A stretch of 64,000 nt of DNA, from the NCBI GenBank assembly GCA_021018995.1, contig CM037587.1, forward strand, positions 72,001,604 to 72,065,603, written 5' to 3'. Below the pieces are notes generated by a model. That model had not been told where the DNA came from, made no database searches, and was given only the letters and a program-made list of their open reading frames with translations. The stretch is from Chloranthus sessilifolius. Taxonomy: Eukaryota > Streptophyta > Magnoliopsida > Chloranthales > Chloranthaceae. Within the stretch, counting starts at the first letter, position 1, and every line of letters begins with the position of its first letter. Of the stretch, positions 23,191 to 35,109 are shown piece after piece. The translations under genes were made by a program, and so were the position numbers.

Positions 23191-24541
23191 GATGATTAAG
23201 CTGTGTAAATGTAGTTAGCTAGGTTGTCTTTGATTTCTAGAATCTTTCGTATTTATTTTCACTTACATTGTACAAATTATTATTTTATAAATGAAAGCTC
23301 TTTTTGAGTATCTTTTGTTTGAGTTTTGTTTGGTTTTGAGTATTTTTTATGTTTATTATTTTCACTTGCCTTGTTTTGTGTGTTATTGTTATAAATATAC
23401 ACTACTGCACATGTTCTTTATCTTTGAATCAGTGAGCATATTATTTCCCATAGGTTTGGGGGTGTGGCAAGATATGCCAATGAAGTAGTTAACCTGAGTG
23501 CAGTAGAGCTAAGTGAGTAAGATAGAGATAGAGTTAAGTTCACCTAAGAAACTTTAAAAATGAGGAAATTTAAAATTTTGCAGACCTTTTGGCATTAAAA
23601 TCTTTTAAAATTTAACATTTCCATGAGGTGAACACCAAAGAAACTCATTTGTGTCAGCACTTAGTAAGCCATTAAAGAGAGAAAAAGGTGAGGACATGCC
23701 CATAAGTTCAATGGAAGACTATACCTAGTGAGATTTGGGCCTACAAATTTTTTTTTTCTCTTTGAGGAGTGTCTTTGGCAATTCTTCTTGCTCTAAGGAC
23801 TGACTGAGTTTATTTCCTCACTAGAAGTTAGGCATCTCCAAATGGAAATAGCTGACAGCTCCCATGACATTTAGGAAAGGATCAAGGCCTTCTCTTGGAT
23901 AGTTTGAGCTTAAAGATACCAAACCTAGTAACCGGCCCTTGTGCATACATCTTTTGAGCCTTAATTTTCAGTTTTCTTCAAAATACACCTGAGTATTTGC
24001 ACCTAAACCTGTGGACCTGATTCAACCCTACCCCCACTCTGAGAATTCAGAAGATAAAGGAGAAGAAGTTGAAGATGGACAAGCTAGGGTCAACATTTGG
24101 TGAATGGAGAAGAAACAAAAAAGGAGGACAATAGTGTAGCAGCTGGGAGGAGGGTGGCATTTCAGAAAAATAAAAAAACTAAAAGAAAAGAAAAATATAT
24201 CCATAAGGAAAAAATAAATAAATAAATAATGATGTGCATGCTTGTAAGAGTTTTCATGTAAAATGGTCTGTGCATTTCATATGTTTAAACCCCTCACATT
24301 TTGAAAAGAATCAAGGGTGGACTGATGCTCTGTTTATTGAAAACTGATTTGATAATGTGTGCACTCTTGTTAACTATTTTATTAAGAAGTTTGTGGGTAC
24401 CTTCACTGAAAATCTTTAGGAGACTTCACTCCTCCACTAGGGATCACCTAGGGGTTTAAAAGGCTTGATGCATAAGGTAAATGCATCCGTGCTCCCTACG
24501 AAAGTGGCATCTACATTTCAAGAATAGTTGTTTCAATTTTG
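23191..24541 (+). other. non-coding spacer between accessory ORF and 3' LTR of element G
   Basis: AT-rich with no convincing reading frame. It contains an AAATAAATAAATAAATAA run near 24205-24230. Such long spacers before the 3' LTR are common in Athila-like elements. Confidence 0.55.
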
Positions 24542-24577
24542 CTTTGCTCGAGGACTAGCAAAGATTAGGTTTGGAGG
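24542..24577 (+). other. pre-LTR hairpin and polypurine tract of element G
   Basis: CTTTGCT-cgaggact-AGCAAAG forms a 7-bp stem (24542-24563). The purine-rich AGGTTTGGAGG follows immediately before the LTR start at about 24578. In this element class the purine tract primes plus-strand DNA synthesis. Confidence 0.65.
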
Positions 24578-24904
24578 TGTGTAATTCACTGAAAAGTATC
24601 ACTTTTCACCGCTTAACCTAGCCTTTACTACACCTTAGAGCTATCTAATAATCCTCTGTTTAGCATGTTTTATAGTTGGTAATAACAGGTGCAGCTTAGT
24701 ACAAAGTCTATGTGTTTAAAGCCAAAAAGAGAGAGAATTCATGCTAAGATATGGAGCTGATGCAAGGACAGATGGAACACCATGGTGGTACACAACATAG
24801 TGACTATTTTGCATGCTAGGGTGGACCTAGGAAGTCCAACAGATGAGAGAAGAATGGATATGAGTGGAGAAAGCTGCAACAGAAGCATCTGCACTACAGC
24901 AGAG

Positions 24905-25450
24905 GAGCAGAAGTGTTGCCTCGCGCAGTCAAAAGTGTTGCCTCGCGCTGTTTAAATTTGTAGCAGCCACCTCGTGAAGTCAATACGTACAGCACAAAGT
25001 GAACTCGCGCATCTTAGTGAAGGATTGGCCTCAGAGAACTACTTCATGCAGTAGTCGCACGCTTCATTTGCTCTCAACACTGCAAGTCCTCGCGAAGTAC
25101 TTGCGCACTAGAACCTTCAGAAATCCCACTCCCGAAGCTCTCGTGGGGATCAAGTCTTAAAATAGCTGCGCGTGCAGTCTCACTAGACCGATTTATACAA
25201 AAGACTTCAGCAAACTCGCGAAGCTCTCGTAGCTCAAGAGGAGAGAGAGCTCCAGAAAATCTCTCGCGCGCGTAAAAGCCTAAACCTCCACTGCACGAGC
25301 TATGCTACTCACTACACAAGGAGCCTGGCGAGATCCAAACTCTTCTACTCGAGACCCTCGTGATGAGAATCACTTGAAGCTCTACTGCGTGAGCAAAGGC
25401 AAATCAATGCAAATTCTTCCTCGTGAGCGCATTTCAGAGCCAAACAACTG
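24905..25450. repeat. array of CTCGCG/CGCGAG motifs in LTR G
   Basis: Many copies of CTCGCG, CTCGTGA, CTCGCGAAG and CGCGAGC spaced 10-40 bases apart, including CCTCGCGCAGTC, CTCGCGAAGCTCTCG and CTCTCGCGCGCG. The inferred core is CTCGCGAG, again a CG-rich palindrome. It lies about 300 bases upstream of the TATA box. Confidence 0.6.
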
Positions 25451-25749
25451 CGCGATAAGCTAGAGCCTTTTGAGCGAGTGATATATTTCCAAGCTAAATC
25501 TCACCTCGTAAGCACTCTCCATACTGTGCGACTGCATTACAAAACCAAAGCCAACCCCACGAAGCTTGGGTCCTCCACTTCTCATTCCATACTCAGGGAC
25601 CTTTTAGGGATTTCCCCAAGTCCAGGGCACACATCCCGAGACCCTGATCTCTATGCATGCATCTCGAGGCATCCAAGGGTTATAACCAAGCCACGTCTGT
25701 CATAAAATTAGGGTTTAATCTCCTCTTGGCCAAGGCATCAATGAATGAG

Positions 25750-25757
25750 TATATAAG
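25750..25757 (+). promoter_or_regulatory. TATA box of LTR G
   Basis: TATATAAG in the context GAGTATATAAGCTG, followed about 70 bases later by an AGGGTTAGGGTTAG telo-box-like leader sequence, a pattern common in plant 5' untranslated regions. Confidence 0.55.
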
Positions 25758-27290
25758 CTGTAATTTGAACTTAGAAAATCATCTCTCCTTCAACCTCAAT
25801 CAGCTATGAGCTCTAGCAGATTAGGGTTAGGGTTAGATCACCATCTTTTTCCATTTTTCTTCTTCCTTAGCCCAGCACTTGCTGGCTATGATCTCTGGAA
25901 TCAATTAGGCATAGTTTGATTTAATTTTTGTAATGGGTTTTGCACACGTGGGGATTTGTTGAGGGCTGTTTTGCACAAGGCTACTTCTTTGAGAAATTTC
26001 ATTGTAAGTATTGTTTAATCAATAAAATTTATGTGTTAATGCTTATTCAATCTGCTGGTTTCCTATCTATCTATAGTATTCTTTGATCTATGCCATGCAT
26101 TTAGGATTTTACTGATTTGAAATCCCCATGAGAGCTTGAGATTGTAGCCCTGGGACCATAGTGGTAGCAACAATTATCTTGTTCCATCTCAGACCTCTGT
26201 GATTTGGATAGCCTCTGTAGATAGCCTGTAAACGTTTGAGTGGATAGACTATAGCCCTAGGGTGATTCCAAGCCACATATCTGAGAGGGATTCTTATCGT
26301 CTGCACTTGAGCTTGTAGCCTTGTGAGAGGTTGTAGCAGGAACAAGCTCCCCTCTATTTTGCATGACCATCATCAAATGCTAGAACTGATTTCTATGAAG
26401 AGATTGCAAACTTGTGAGCTGGGTCATTGCAAGCCTTTTGTAGCAATGACCAGTTGCATTTAAACTCTCCAAATAGCCTCTGAAAAACTGTGGTTTTCTC
26501 TGATTTTTCAAGAGCTATTTGCTCCCATGGATGCCTGAGTTTGTAGCCTGACATATATGGTATCTGCAATGATTTTAATGTTCTGATTTGATCCATTGCG
26601 CGGAGGACATCTATTGGATAATCTATGACCATTTAAGTGGACAGGTTATAGCCTTAATATCGCTCCATTCCCTTGGATTAGATTGGTTTTCTGATTTAAC
26701 TCATACAGTTTGATCCTCTCTATTGGATAGTCTGTGACCATTGAAGTAGACAGGTTATAGCCTTAAGAGACTGGGTCAAACTATAAGAGTTGAGTTAGAT
26801 TCTTCTTCCTGGCAAATGTGCTTGTAGCCATCTAAAGGATTGCTGCAAAGAAGTCTCTAAGTCTGAGTTACATAACTGAACTAACCTTAGCCTAGTTGCC
26901 TACTTTCCATCAATTTTTATCTTTATTTTAACACACACCATCATCACCTTCTTAAACCCTTTCTTTAAGATAGGACTGCACTTTCTTTTTCTTCTTTTAG
27001 TGTTAGTTTAGTGTAGTTGTGACACCCAACTCCCTTTCTTTAGGATTGTCAGACCTGTAACCAGATCTTGAGGCCTACTAATACAACCCATTTTGGGTTC
27101 TGGATCAATTTCTCTGTGGGACAAACTCTTACTTACTCAAAACTTGCCACAACAGCCCTAAATCTTGCAGGCTGTGTATATTTTAGACTTGCTGCTTTGC
27201 CCACTTCTATCTCTCCACTTTTTGATTTATTTTTCTTCACCACTATTTTCTCACCAATAACAAACAGCAATCCTGAGATAAACATCAATA

Positions 27291-28740
27291 GGTATCCCTC
27301 CGTACTGGTCATGGATATCCTGCCGTGTCGGTCGCAGATATACCGCCGCGTCGGCCTAGTATTCACACATAAACCTCAAATCAACGTGCATAACTTATAG
27401 TTTATCACTATGTGACGTGGTACTTATAATTAAATCTTGTAAGCTTAAAATGCATAGATTCGCATACTTATAACACATCTTAAAGAATCTTGAAAGATTT
27501 CACATCTTTAACACATTATCGGAAGGAATCCTGAGAGGTTCCCACACACACAACACATTTATCGCAACCAAAGTTATCAAAGTACACACGCACGCTTACA
27601 CATTCACAAGGCTTATACGTATTCTCAAACACTGCATCATAACATAATTCACATGCTAATCGTATAAAAATGCACATGGTGTATAGAGTTTTCCCTACCT
27701 CGACGAGAAGTTAAAACGAATCTGTCTCGATCTAGCTAGCCTCTCACACTCGTGACCACGATCATACCTAAACACATACAAATCGTAGCCTATGCGTCAG
27801 AAATGACATAAAATAATAATCTCTAAAGCCTCTCCAAAATTCATACAATAAATCGAAACCAAACTCCGAATCTGGCCAAACCAATCGATCGATTCCAAAC
27901 CGATCGATCAGTTTCTCCAAACCGTTCGATCGGTTTCCAAATCGATCGAATGGTTTAGTCACTGAGAAACTAAACCTTTGCTTAGGTGCCATATTTCGAT
28001 CTATTGGTTTCAAACTGCTTGATCGATTTCTTCAATTCGTTCGATCCAAATTAATTCCGATCGAACGGTTTCTTCAGAACTCACATACCTTTCATCCTTT
28101 GACAAAAACGTTCGAACGGTCACTTATTTCGATTGAACAGTTTTGTCAAACTCTGCACATTCTCGGGTTTTTTAACTTCTTTAACTTGTTTTTCTTAATT
28201 ACATATCTCCTAAACTTCTAATTCCTTGTCATACACACATACCAAGATTAACATAATTGAATAATACCACTTCATATAGATTTCTTACCTTAAATCAATG
28301 GATAGTTCAATTCACGAGCTCGTACACAACTAGGGCTTTATAATTGGAGCTTCAGAGTCTCCGCAATCCCAAATCCGTAATCTCACACACCAAAATCCTT
28401 TCCTCGCGCACATGATCACACGCATTCAAAGCTCACTCTCTCTCTCTCTCTTCTCATTTACTCTCTCTTACTAACTCTCCAACAACAAAAGGTAAGAGAA
28501 TTTAATTCTCTCATGTTTGTCTTTTATACTTACAAGCTCAACTAGAGTGCTAAACACATACAACGCACCTCGGCGTATGGTACCTCATGAATGGTTCATA
28601 CACCCATTCATCTTTTCTTTCTAAATCAAAAACTTAAGTCACTTGACTCACACTACTACTTTATCTTATCCGGTGCATGACTAGTCGGGCACGCACATTG
28701 AGATATACTATTCAAAGGTCCAAATTTTTGGGTCTTTACG
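27291..28740 (-). mobile_element. 3' LTR of element B (partial)
   Basis: Matches 37278-38654 closely, including the GGATATCC block (27293-27357), the palindrome array (27884-28150), the TTGATTTAAGGTAAGAAATC donor-like site and the CTCTCTCT leader. It abuts LTR G at about 27290. The inner end lies next to the PPT. Confidence 0.8.
27884..28150. repeat. array of CGATCGAWCGGTTT motifs in the 3' LTR of B
   Basis: About a dozen units such as ATCGATCGATTCC, CCGATCGATCAGTTT, CGTTCGATCGGTTTCC and CGATCGAACGGTTTC. The core palindrome is TTCGATCGAA. The matching shorter array in the 5' LTR is at 37865-38050. Confidence 0.85.
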
Positions 28741-28753
28741 TTCTCCCCACCTT
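28741..28753 (-). other. polypurine tract of element B
   Basis: On the minus strand AAGGTGGGGAGAA lies immediately before the 3' LTR, preceded by GAGGATGAAAATTTTT, the usual Tekay sequence at this place (also seen in elements C and D). Confidence 0.8.
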
Positions 28754-29307
28754 AAAAATTTTCATCCTCGAAAATTGACTAAGGGTTCCCTTGGTTTCGT
28801 AGGGTTTCAAGTATGCATAAATCAAAGATTCCTAATAAGCAATTGGGTATCTCTATTAGAGAATCCAAATAGTTAACGAAAACTTATCAAGTCATAATTT
28901 ATGTGAAATGCTAGTCATGACTAAACCCATTCCTATTCAACAATAAATACATCACACAGAGAATGATGGTATTCTCCATCACATACGAAATCATGCTGGT
29001 CAATTTTACCCAACCATCGTACCTGCACGAAAGCACATTCACAAGAGCATATCACATAAAGACAATCCTATGCAAATTTGAATATTTCGCAAAAGAAAAA
29101 CAAATTTACAATTCAATTACATCCAAAAAGTTATCTACACCTTCAGGTGGCAACCATGCAACAATAGTTTTAAAACTATAAAAGTGGCAGCCATGCCATA
29201 ATAGTTCTGAGGACCTACGTCCTATTTCACCTGTGTTAATTATAATTTCCCAAAAAGAAATATTTGAATACTCAAAAGAAATGCCATAAATCCAATAAAC
29301 CCATCTA

Positions 29308-30667
29308 TTACCACTCAATCTGTGGCATCACCGGGCTGTCCTCGTCCGCATCGCCTCCGCCCGCACCAGACCTTGACGCCTCCGGAATCCACGCCTGCTC
29401 CACCACCATAAGCAGTAGGTAATCGGTCCGATACATGAAGCGCATGGTCTCAGCATCTAAGGCATCATAATAATCTAGGCGACGGTTCATCAGACGATTG
29501 TTTTCTTTCATCTGGTGTGTGTTCTCAGCCAACAGCGCATACACATCAGAAATAGGAGGCGTAGGAGCATATGTGTGCGGTGGTGGCGCACAGGCTTGAG
29601 TGCACTGCTGAGGTGGGACAGTAGCAGCGGCCTGCTCCTGAGCGGGTGCGTCCTGAACTGGTTGTTCTGGGTCATGTAGGGCATCATGTGCCACATTGAG
29701 TTCGGGTGGTGCATGTACTTCTTCCTGTGGCTTGTCCTTCAACCGGTTATATGTCTTGTTCCACTCCTTAATGGTATATGGTTTCACGTTGCCAGTCAAT
29801 TTCAGTTCATTCTTCGAAAGGGTATATGTTTCATCGCCAGCGTAGTCCTCAATCATGAGGGAAATGAGACGGGCATAGGGCATGTCGTCTATGGGTTTTA
29901 CTGCCCCCTCCAACATCTTTCTCCGCAAATATTTCATCCCCTCCAAAACTACTTGTGGTGCACTGAACCGTCAACCATTAAACGCTTAAAATAAGACCAT
30001 TTTCATCTCCCCCACTCTCTCCGTCTTATGTCGTAATGGGTACAAATTACACTTGAATATCGTATCAAACATCCATAGCTTGTGCGATAAATCGACTAAC
30101 TTAATTGTTGTACCAGACCCTAGCCTACCATGGGTCATTTGAGTCGCCATAACTTTATAGTCCACGGGCGCTAGAAAAGGCTCCGCCAATTCAATTCCAT
30201 CACCAAATGTTTCATAACATTCCAAGGCATCGGAAATGCAGAATGGGTGAACTCATAAATCCTATTGTCGATTTTGGTGTGAAGGGTATTCATTTTCTGA
30301 TTCTCACTCATATTCTGGTAAAATAACCTCACGATACAAGGGTAGTAATACTCGTTGCAAGGTTGCAATATGCCCCCTAAACCAGCCCTAGTAACATAGT
30401 CGAACGCCCAATGAGTCTCATCACGCTTAGCAAATATCTTCTCATCAATGACCCATTCGGGTTCAAAATCCTTGCCCGCCCACCACTCGTCGGGTTGTTC
30501 ACGTCATTGGGATGGTGGCTTCGGAACAAATTGTTGTCGTGGTCGAGGAGCTGTTTGTTGGGATTGTGAAGGTGGTTGGGAAGAAGAACCACTTGTGCCA
30601 TGGGTTTCTTCGAAGTGGTACTCCCCATTGATTGACGGGTTTTGGGTGCCATTGAAATCACAACCAA
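29308..30667 (-). pseudogene. accessory ORF of element B, between pol and 3' LTR (fossil)
   Basis: Minus-strand frames run from MAPKTRQSMGSTTSKK at about 30650 down to a 212-residue frame (29308-29946). LQPCNEYYYPCIVRLFYQNM-like and TKIDNRIYEFTHS segments at 30171-30368 resemble the putative plant transposon protein domain (PF20167). The last frame has a Pro/Ala-rich stretch, a possible helical segment (ALLAENTHQMKENNRLMNRR) and an acidic C terminus. Chromoviruses normally end after integrase, so an extra ORF here is unusual. A TATA box and palindrome array lie upstream, implying separate transcription. Function unknown. Broken. Confidence 0.6.
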
Positions 30668-30920
30668 GCAAAATAGAGCTAGGGTTTTCTCGAGCTAATG
30701 AAAAACGAGGGTAGAACAAAGAACTTTCAAATTAAATCACAGGGAGTGTAGAGTTTACCTTTTGAAGTCACTGGGTGTTAATCTTGTGATCATTCGAGCT
30801 CCAAAAGGCTCCAAATCGACGTATGGAAGTCTCCCAAGCGAAGCACAAGGAAACCCCAAACGCGAATTTTTTTTTTCTTTTTTGTTCTTAAAATTTTGAA
30901 CTAGAAAAATGCATTTCCCA

Positions 30921-30930
30921 TATATATAAA
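30921..30930 (-). promoter_or_regulatory. internal TATA box upstream of the accessory ORF of B
   Basis: On the minus strand TTTATATATA lies between the internal palindrome array and the accessory ORF start (about 260 bases downstream). Array, then TATA, then ORF suggests an internal promoter separate from the LTR promoter. Confidence 0.6.
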
Positions 30931-30937
30931 GTCAAAA

Positions 30938-31268
30938 TTGATCGAACGGTTTTGAAACCGATCAAACGGTTTCCATAATAAATGCACAGCCAACCATTTT
31001 GATTGATTGGTTTAAAATCGATTGAACGATTTTTAGATTTTGATCGAACGATCACTAATTTCGATCGAACGGTTTCTCTAAAATGTTTGATCAAGTTTTA
31101 AATCGACCGAACGGTTTTCCATTCTTCATTTTATTGCTCAGAATTTGCTCACTGTCTAATGATTTCGATCGAACAGTTTTGACCTTTGATCGAACTGTTT
31201 GCATAGATAGTCTGTTCCCCCTTTCCATCAAATCGATCGATCGATTTCAGTTTCGATCGATTGGTTTT
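30938..31268. repeat. internal array of CGATCGAACGGTTT motifs in element B
   Basis: Eleven recognisable units, among them GATCGAACGGTTTTG, CGATCGAACGGTTTCT, CGACCGAACGGTTTT, CGATCGAACAGTTTTG and CGATCGATCGATTTC. They share the motif of the LTR arrays of the same element, but the surrounding sequence is unlike the LTR. The array lies between the end of pol and the accessory ORF. Confidence 0.85.
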
Positions 31269-31404
31269 TGACAGAAAACATCAACTCCAATCCTTATTCA
31301 TTACCAATTCTAAACTTGAAGGTATTTATGCCTCATAGCTCCTTAAGTCATATTTAAACATAAAAATTAAACTTTACAACTCCTTATTATTACAATGCAT
31401 CGAA

Positions 31405-34350
31405 ATTTGTTCCAACTCTCCTCGAATAGTTGAGGATACTGCTCACGTATCTCCGCCTCGCACTCTCAAGTAGGTTCCTCTACTGAATGATTCTGCCACT
31501 TAACAAGCACTAATGGAATTTGTTTCGTGCACAACACTTGCTTAGTTCGATCTAATATCTGCATCGGCTCCTCTACAACTGTCAAATCCTTGTAGACTTC
31601 AATCGATGGCGCATCTAAGATGTGAGCCGAATTTCCCACATACTTTCTTAGCATCAAGACGTGAAAGTCATCGTGAACTCGTTCAAGTTGCGAAGGTAAA
31701 TTGACCCTATATGCAATTTCACCGACTCTCCCCAATATTTCGAACGGTCCAATATAGCGGGGACTTAGCTTCCCACGCTTTCTGAAGCGCATTACACCTT
31801 TCATCGATGATATCTTTACAAACACATGATCTCCCACTTGAAAATCCACGCTGGTTCTCTTGATATCGGCATAACTCTTCTACCGACTCTGAGCTGTCTT
31901 AATTCTTTCTCAAATGATACGAACGATTTTTGTATTTCTCTTTATCACTTCCAGTCCTAATATAAATTTTTCGTCGAATTCTTCCCAATTGATCGGAGAT
32001 CTACACCTCCATCCGTACAGTACTTCATACGGAGCCATCCTAATGCTCTACTAAAAACTGTTACTGTATGCGAACTCAATCAATGGTAAATGGTGATCCC
32101 ATGATCCCTGAAAATTGATCATACATGCTCTAAGCATATCTTCAATAATTTGATCGACTCTCTCTGTCGGAGCATCGATTTGTAGATAGAACGTGGAGCT
32201 AAAATCCAATCTCGTGCCTATGCCTTCTTGAAATCTTTGCCAAAATATCGAGGTGTATAACGGGTCATGATCCGATACAATACTCGTCGAAATACCGTGC
32301 AATCGGATGATCTCTTGCATGCACAAATCTGCCAATTTGCTTGTCATATATGTGGTGGTGTATGGCAGGAAATGTGTTGACTTTGTCAGTTGATCGACGA
32401 CTACCCATATAGTATTGTGGCACTTTGCCGTCCTTGGTAATCCTACTATGAAGTCCATGGAGACCAACTCCCATTTCCATTCAGGTATTGGTAGAGGTTG
32501 TAATATAGCAGCTAGATGTCTATGATCTACCTTTACTTGCTGGCACACCAAACATTTAGAAACATACTTGGCGATATCTTTCTTCAAACCACTCCACCAA
32601 TAGCTTCTTTTTAAATCCTGGTACATCTTGGTACCACCCGGATGAATAACATACTTGGACTTATGGGCTTCGTCCAATATAGTTGCCGCTGACCGGCATC
32701 ACTCAGTATGCATAAACGTCCTCTGAATAATAACGTTCCATCTTCTTTACTAGAAAAGTCTCCTTTGTTACGATTTGTGACACCTTGTCTTATCTTCAAG
32801 AGTTTTGCATCTTTCATCTGAAGTTCATAGATGCGGTCAAAGATTGTTGGTATGATTGTGATGTTAGCCAACAAAGCACCAAAACCTTTGCCCTCAATAT
32901 TCTTATCGTACAAGGAAAGGTCTTCCAACAATTTCCATCGACGAAGTCCCACAAAAAGGCCAGCTAACTGAGCTGAGTTCTTCCAACTCAAAGCATCTAC
33001 CATGACGTTTGCTTTACCAGGGTGATACTGAATAAAACAATTGTAGTCTTTGAGAAATTCAATCCATCTCTGTTGCCTCATATTCAAATCTTTTTGCGTA
33101 AAGAAGTACTTGAGGCTTTTGTGGTTGTGAAGATCTCAAAGGTTTCACCGTACAAATAATGTATCCATATCTTTAATGCAAAGATCACCACAGCTAACTC
33201 TAGATCATGCATCAGATAGTTCTTCTCATGATCTTTCAACTATCTCGATCTGTAAGCGATAACCTTCTTGTTCTGATTGAACACACAACCCAACCCATTG
33301 TATGAAGCATCACTATAAAAAATGAATCCCCCACTGCTTGATGGAATAGCTAACACTGGTGTGGAGGTAAGCCGTTTCTTAAGTTCCTGGAAACTCTCTT
33401 CACATTCACTGGTCTACTCAAACTTAGCATCTTTTCTTATAAGTCGCGTGAGCGGTCTTGAAATCTTAGAGAATCCCTCTACAAATCTTCGGTAATAACC
33501 AGCCAAACTAAGGAAACTACAAATTTTAGTCACAGTCTTCGGCTATTCTCAATCTACCACTGCCTCAATCTTTACTGGATCAACTGTCACACTTGCTTCT
33601 GAGACTATATGGCCTAGAAAGCTCACTTTCTCCAACCAGAACTCACACTTGCTGAGTTTGGCATATAACTGATGCTCACGTAGCGTCTGTAGTGCAATGC
33701 GTAAGTGTTGCTCATGTTCGTCCCTAGATTTTGAATAAATGAGGATATCGTCCACGAACACGACCACGCACATATCGAGATGTGGTTTAAATGCTCTGTT
33801 CATAAGATCCATAAATGTAGCTGGTGCATTCGTCAAGCTGAAAGGCATCACCAAAAACTCATAATACCCATATCTGGTTCTGAATGCTATCTTCTGAACA
33901 TCTGCGGCCTTCACTTTCAATTGATGATACCCTAACCTCAAGTCAATCTTCGTAAAGAATTTGGCCCCTTGCAACTGATCAAAGAGATAGTCGATCTTGG
34001 GCAAAGGATATTTATTCTTTATCGTCATCTTGTTCAATTGATGATAGTCGATGCACAGTCTCATTGGCCCATCCTTCTTCTTGGCGAACAAGACTGGTGC
34101 TCCCTAAGGAGACACACTAGGCCTTATGAAGCCTTTGTCCAACAATTCTTATAACTGCTCCTTTAACTTTTTTAATTCATTAGGAGTCATTCTATAAGGC
34201 GCTTTTGATACTGGCTCCGTGCCTGGGGCTAAGTCGATTGCAAACTCAATCTCTCGATCCGGTGGTAACCCTGGTAAGTCGTAGGGAAACACGTTCAAAA
34301 ACTCACAAGCAATCTGAATATCAGTGATGACGTTCTTCATTTCCCTTTAC
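31405..34350 (-). pseudogene. pol of element B: RT, RNase H, integrase, chromodomain end (fossil)
   Basis: RT (33549-34340) shows [20 protein letters not shown], the catalytic [12 protein letters not shown] and LGHIVSEA. RNase H includes [15 protein letters not shown]. Integrase (32051-32677) shows the zinc-region CLVCQQVK and the core motifs VSMDFIVGLP and TSIVSDHDPLYTS. The C-terminal part (31405-31849) has GKLSPRYIGPFEILGRVG and the chromodomain-like PLVLVKWQNHSVEEPT. The domain order is standard Ty3/gypsy. Chromodomains in this family steer integration to heterochromatin. Broken in several places. Confidence 0.9.
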
Positions 34351-34403
34351 TCTTGTAGGAATGATAGGTATCCACCACATCTATTTCTCATCATCCATTC
34401 AGC

Positions 34404-34800
34404 TCACACCGCGGAGATGATTGGTATAATTTTTTCCTTATCACCTACAAATCGGAATGACTTCTGCTTTGGGGGATGAAACGTGACAACTTTTCGTAAG
34501 CAGTCAATGCTGTCATGATAAGCGGATACCCAATTCATGCCAAGGAGTACGTTGAAGCCTTGCATTTTCAACAAAATAAGATCTGTCATCGTCTCGCGAT
34601 CTTCAACTTGTATGATAATAGATCGGCAACATGTGTCTGTAGTCACTGGGCTTCCCGTAGGAACTGACACGTCCAAAATGAACTCCAATGCTTCGGGAAC
34701 GACCTTCAATCTTCTTGCAACCTTCGGAGTCACGAACAAGTGGGTAGACCCTGGGTCTATCTGAACTCATGCATCACAATGATTTCCGTTGTTTTCTTTA
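34404..34800 (-). pseudogene. aspartic protease region of element B (fossil)
   Basis: The frame contains HLFVTPKVARRL and GFNVLLGMNWVSAYHDSIDC, motifs of the Tekay-type protease and the segment just after it. It lies between the gag zinc knuckle and RT. A non-coding interval of comparable place separates gag and protease in element C. Confidence 0.75.
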
Positions 34801-35109
34801 TATAGTTGTAAGGTACTTATTCAATACATATACTAGCTAATTATGCATGCATGATAAAAGTTAAACGCTCATAAAGTAAAACCCTAGTAGATCACCCTTA
34901 TCTATACACCTTCTTCATCTAAAATGTCATTAACTAATGTACTAATGTAAACATAGATAGATGATCATACACTGAATAACGTCATTGCTCGCTCGTGCAT
35001 CTTCGACAGTCACTAAGACAGCACGACCTTGTATGGTGGGTCTCATAGATCGTATAAGCCTTTGTGCAGTAGCAATTGATGCCATACCTTCTTTCCTCAA
35101 TTCTGGGTA

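Larger units (their letters stand above)
20158..27290 (+). mobile_element. element G: 3' part of an Athila-like LTR element with accessory ORF
   Basis: The + strand holds a long accessory ORF region, a non-coding spacer, a hairpin plus purine tract and an LTR. The 3' context (a TTTGCTCGAGGACTAGCAAAG-type hairpin, then GGTTTGGAGGTG) is characteristic of plant Athila/Tat-like elements just before the 3' LTR. The 5' side is lost behind the Tat insertion. The LTR runs into element B at about 27290. Partial and broken in several places. Confidence 0.65.
24578..27290 (+). mobile_element. LTR of element G
   Basis: Starts TGTGTAATTCACTG. Contains a palindrome array (24.9-25.45 kb), a TATA box at 25750, a leader with two TTAGGG-type units, and a later part with repeated TAGCC-ending segments (26.1-26.9 kb). 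Near 27105 it reads TCTCTGTGGGACAAACTC, close to the CCCTGTGGATTCGACCC end block of Athila-like LTRs. The right end merges with element B at about 27290, so the exact end is uncertain. Confidence 0.6.

Noticed and set aside
25819-25836. Two TTAGGG-type units resembling plant telomere repeat
   Set aside because: Only two units, in the leader region of LTR G downstream of a TATA box. It is better explained as a telo-box-like leader motif than as telomeric DNA.
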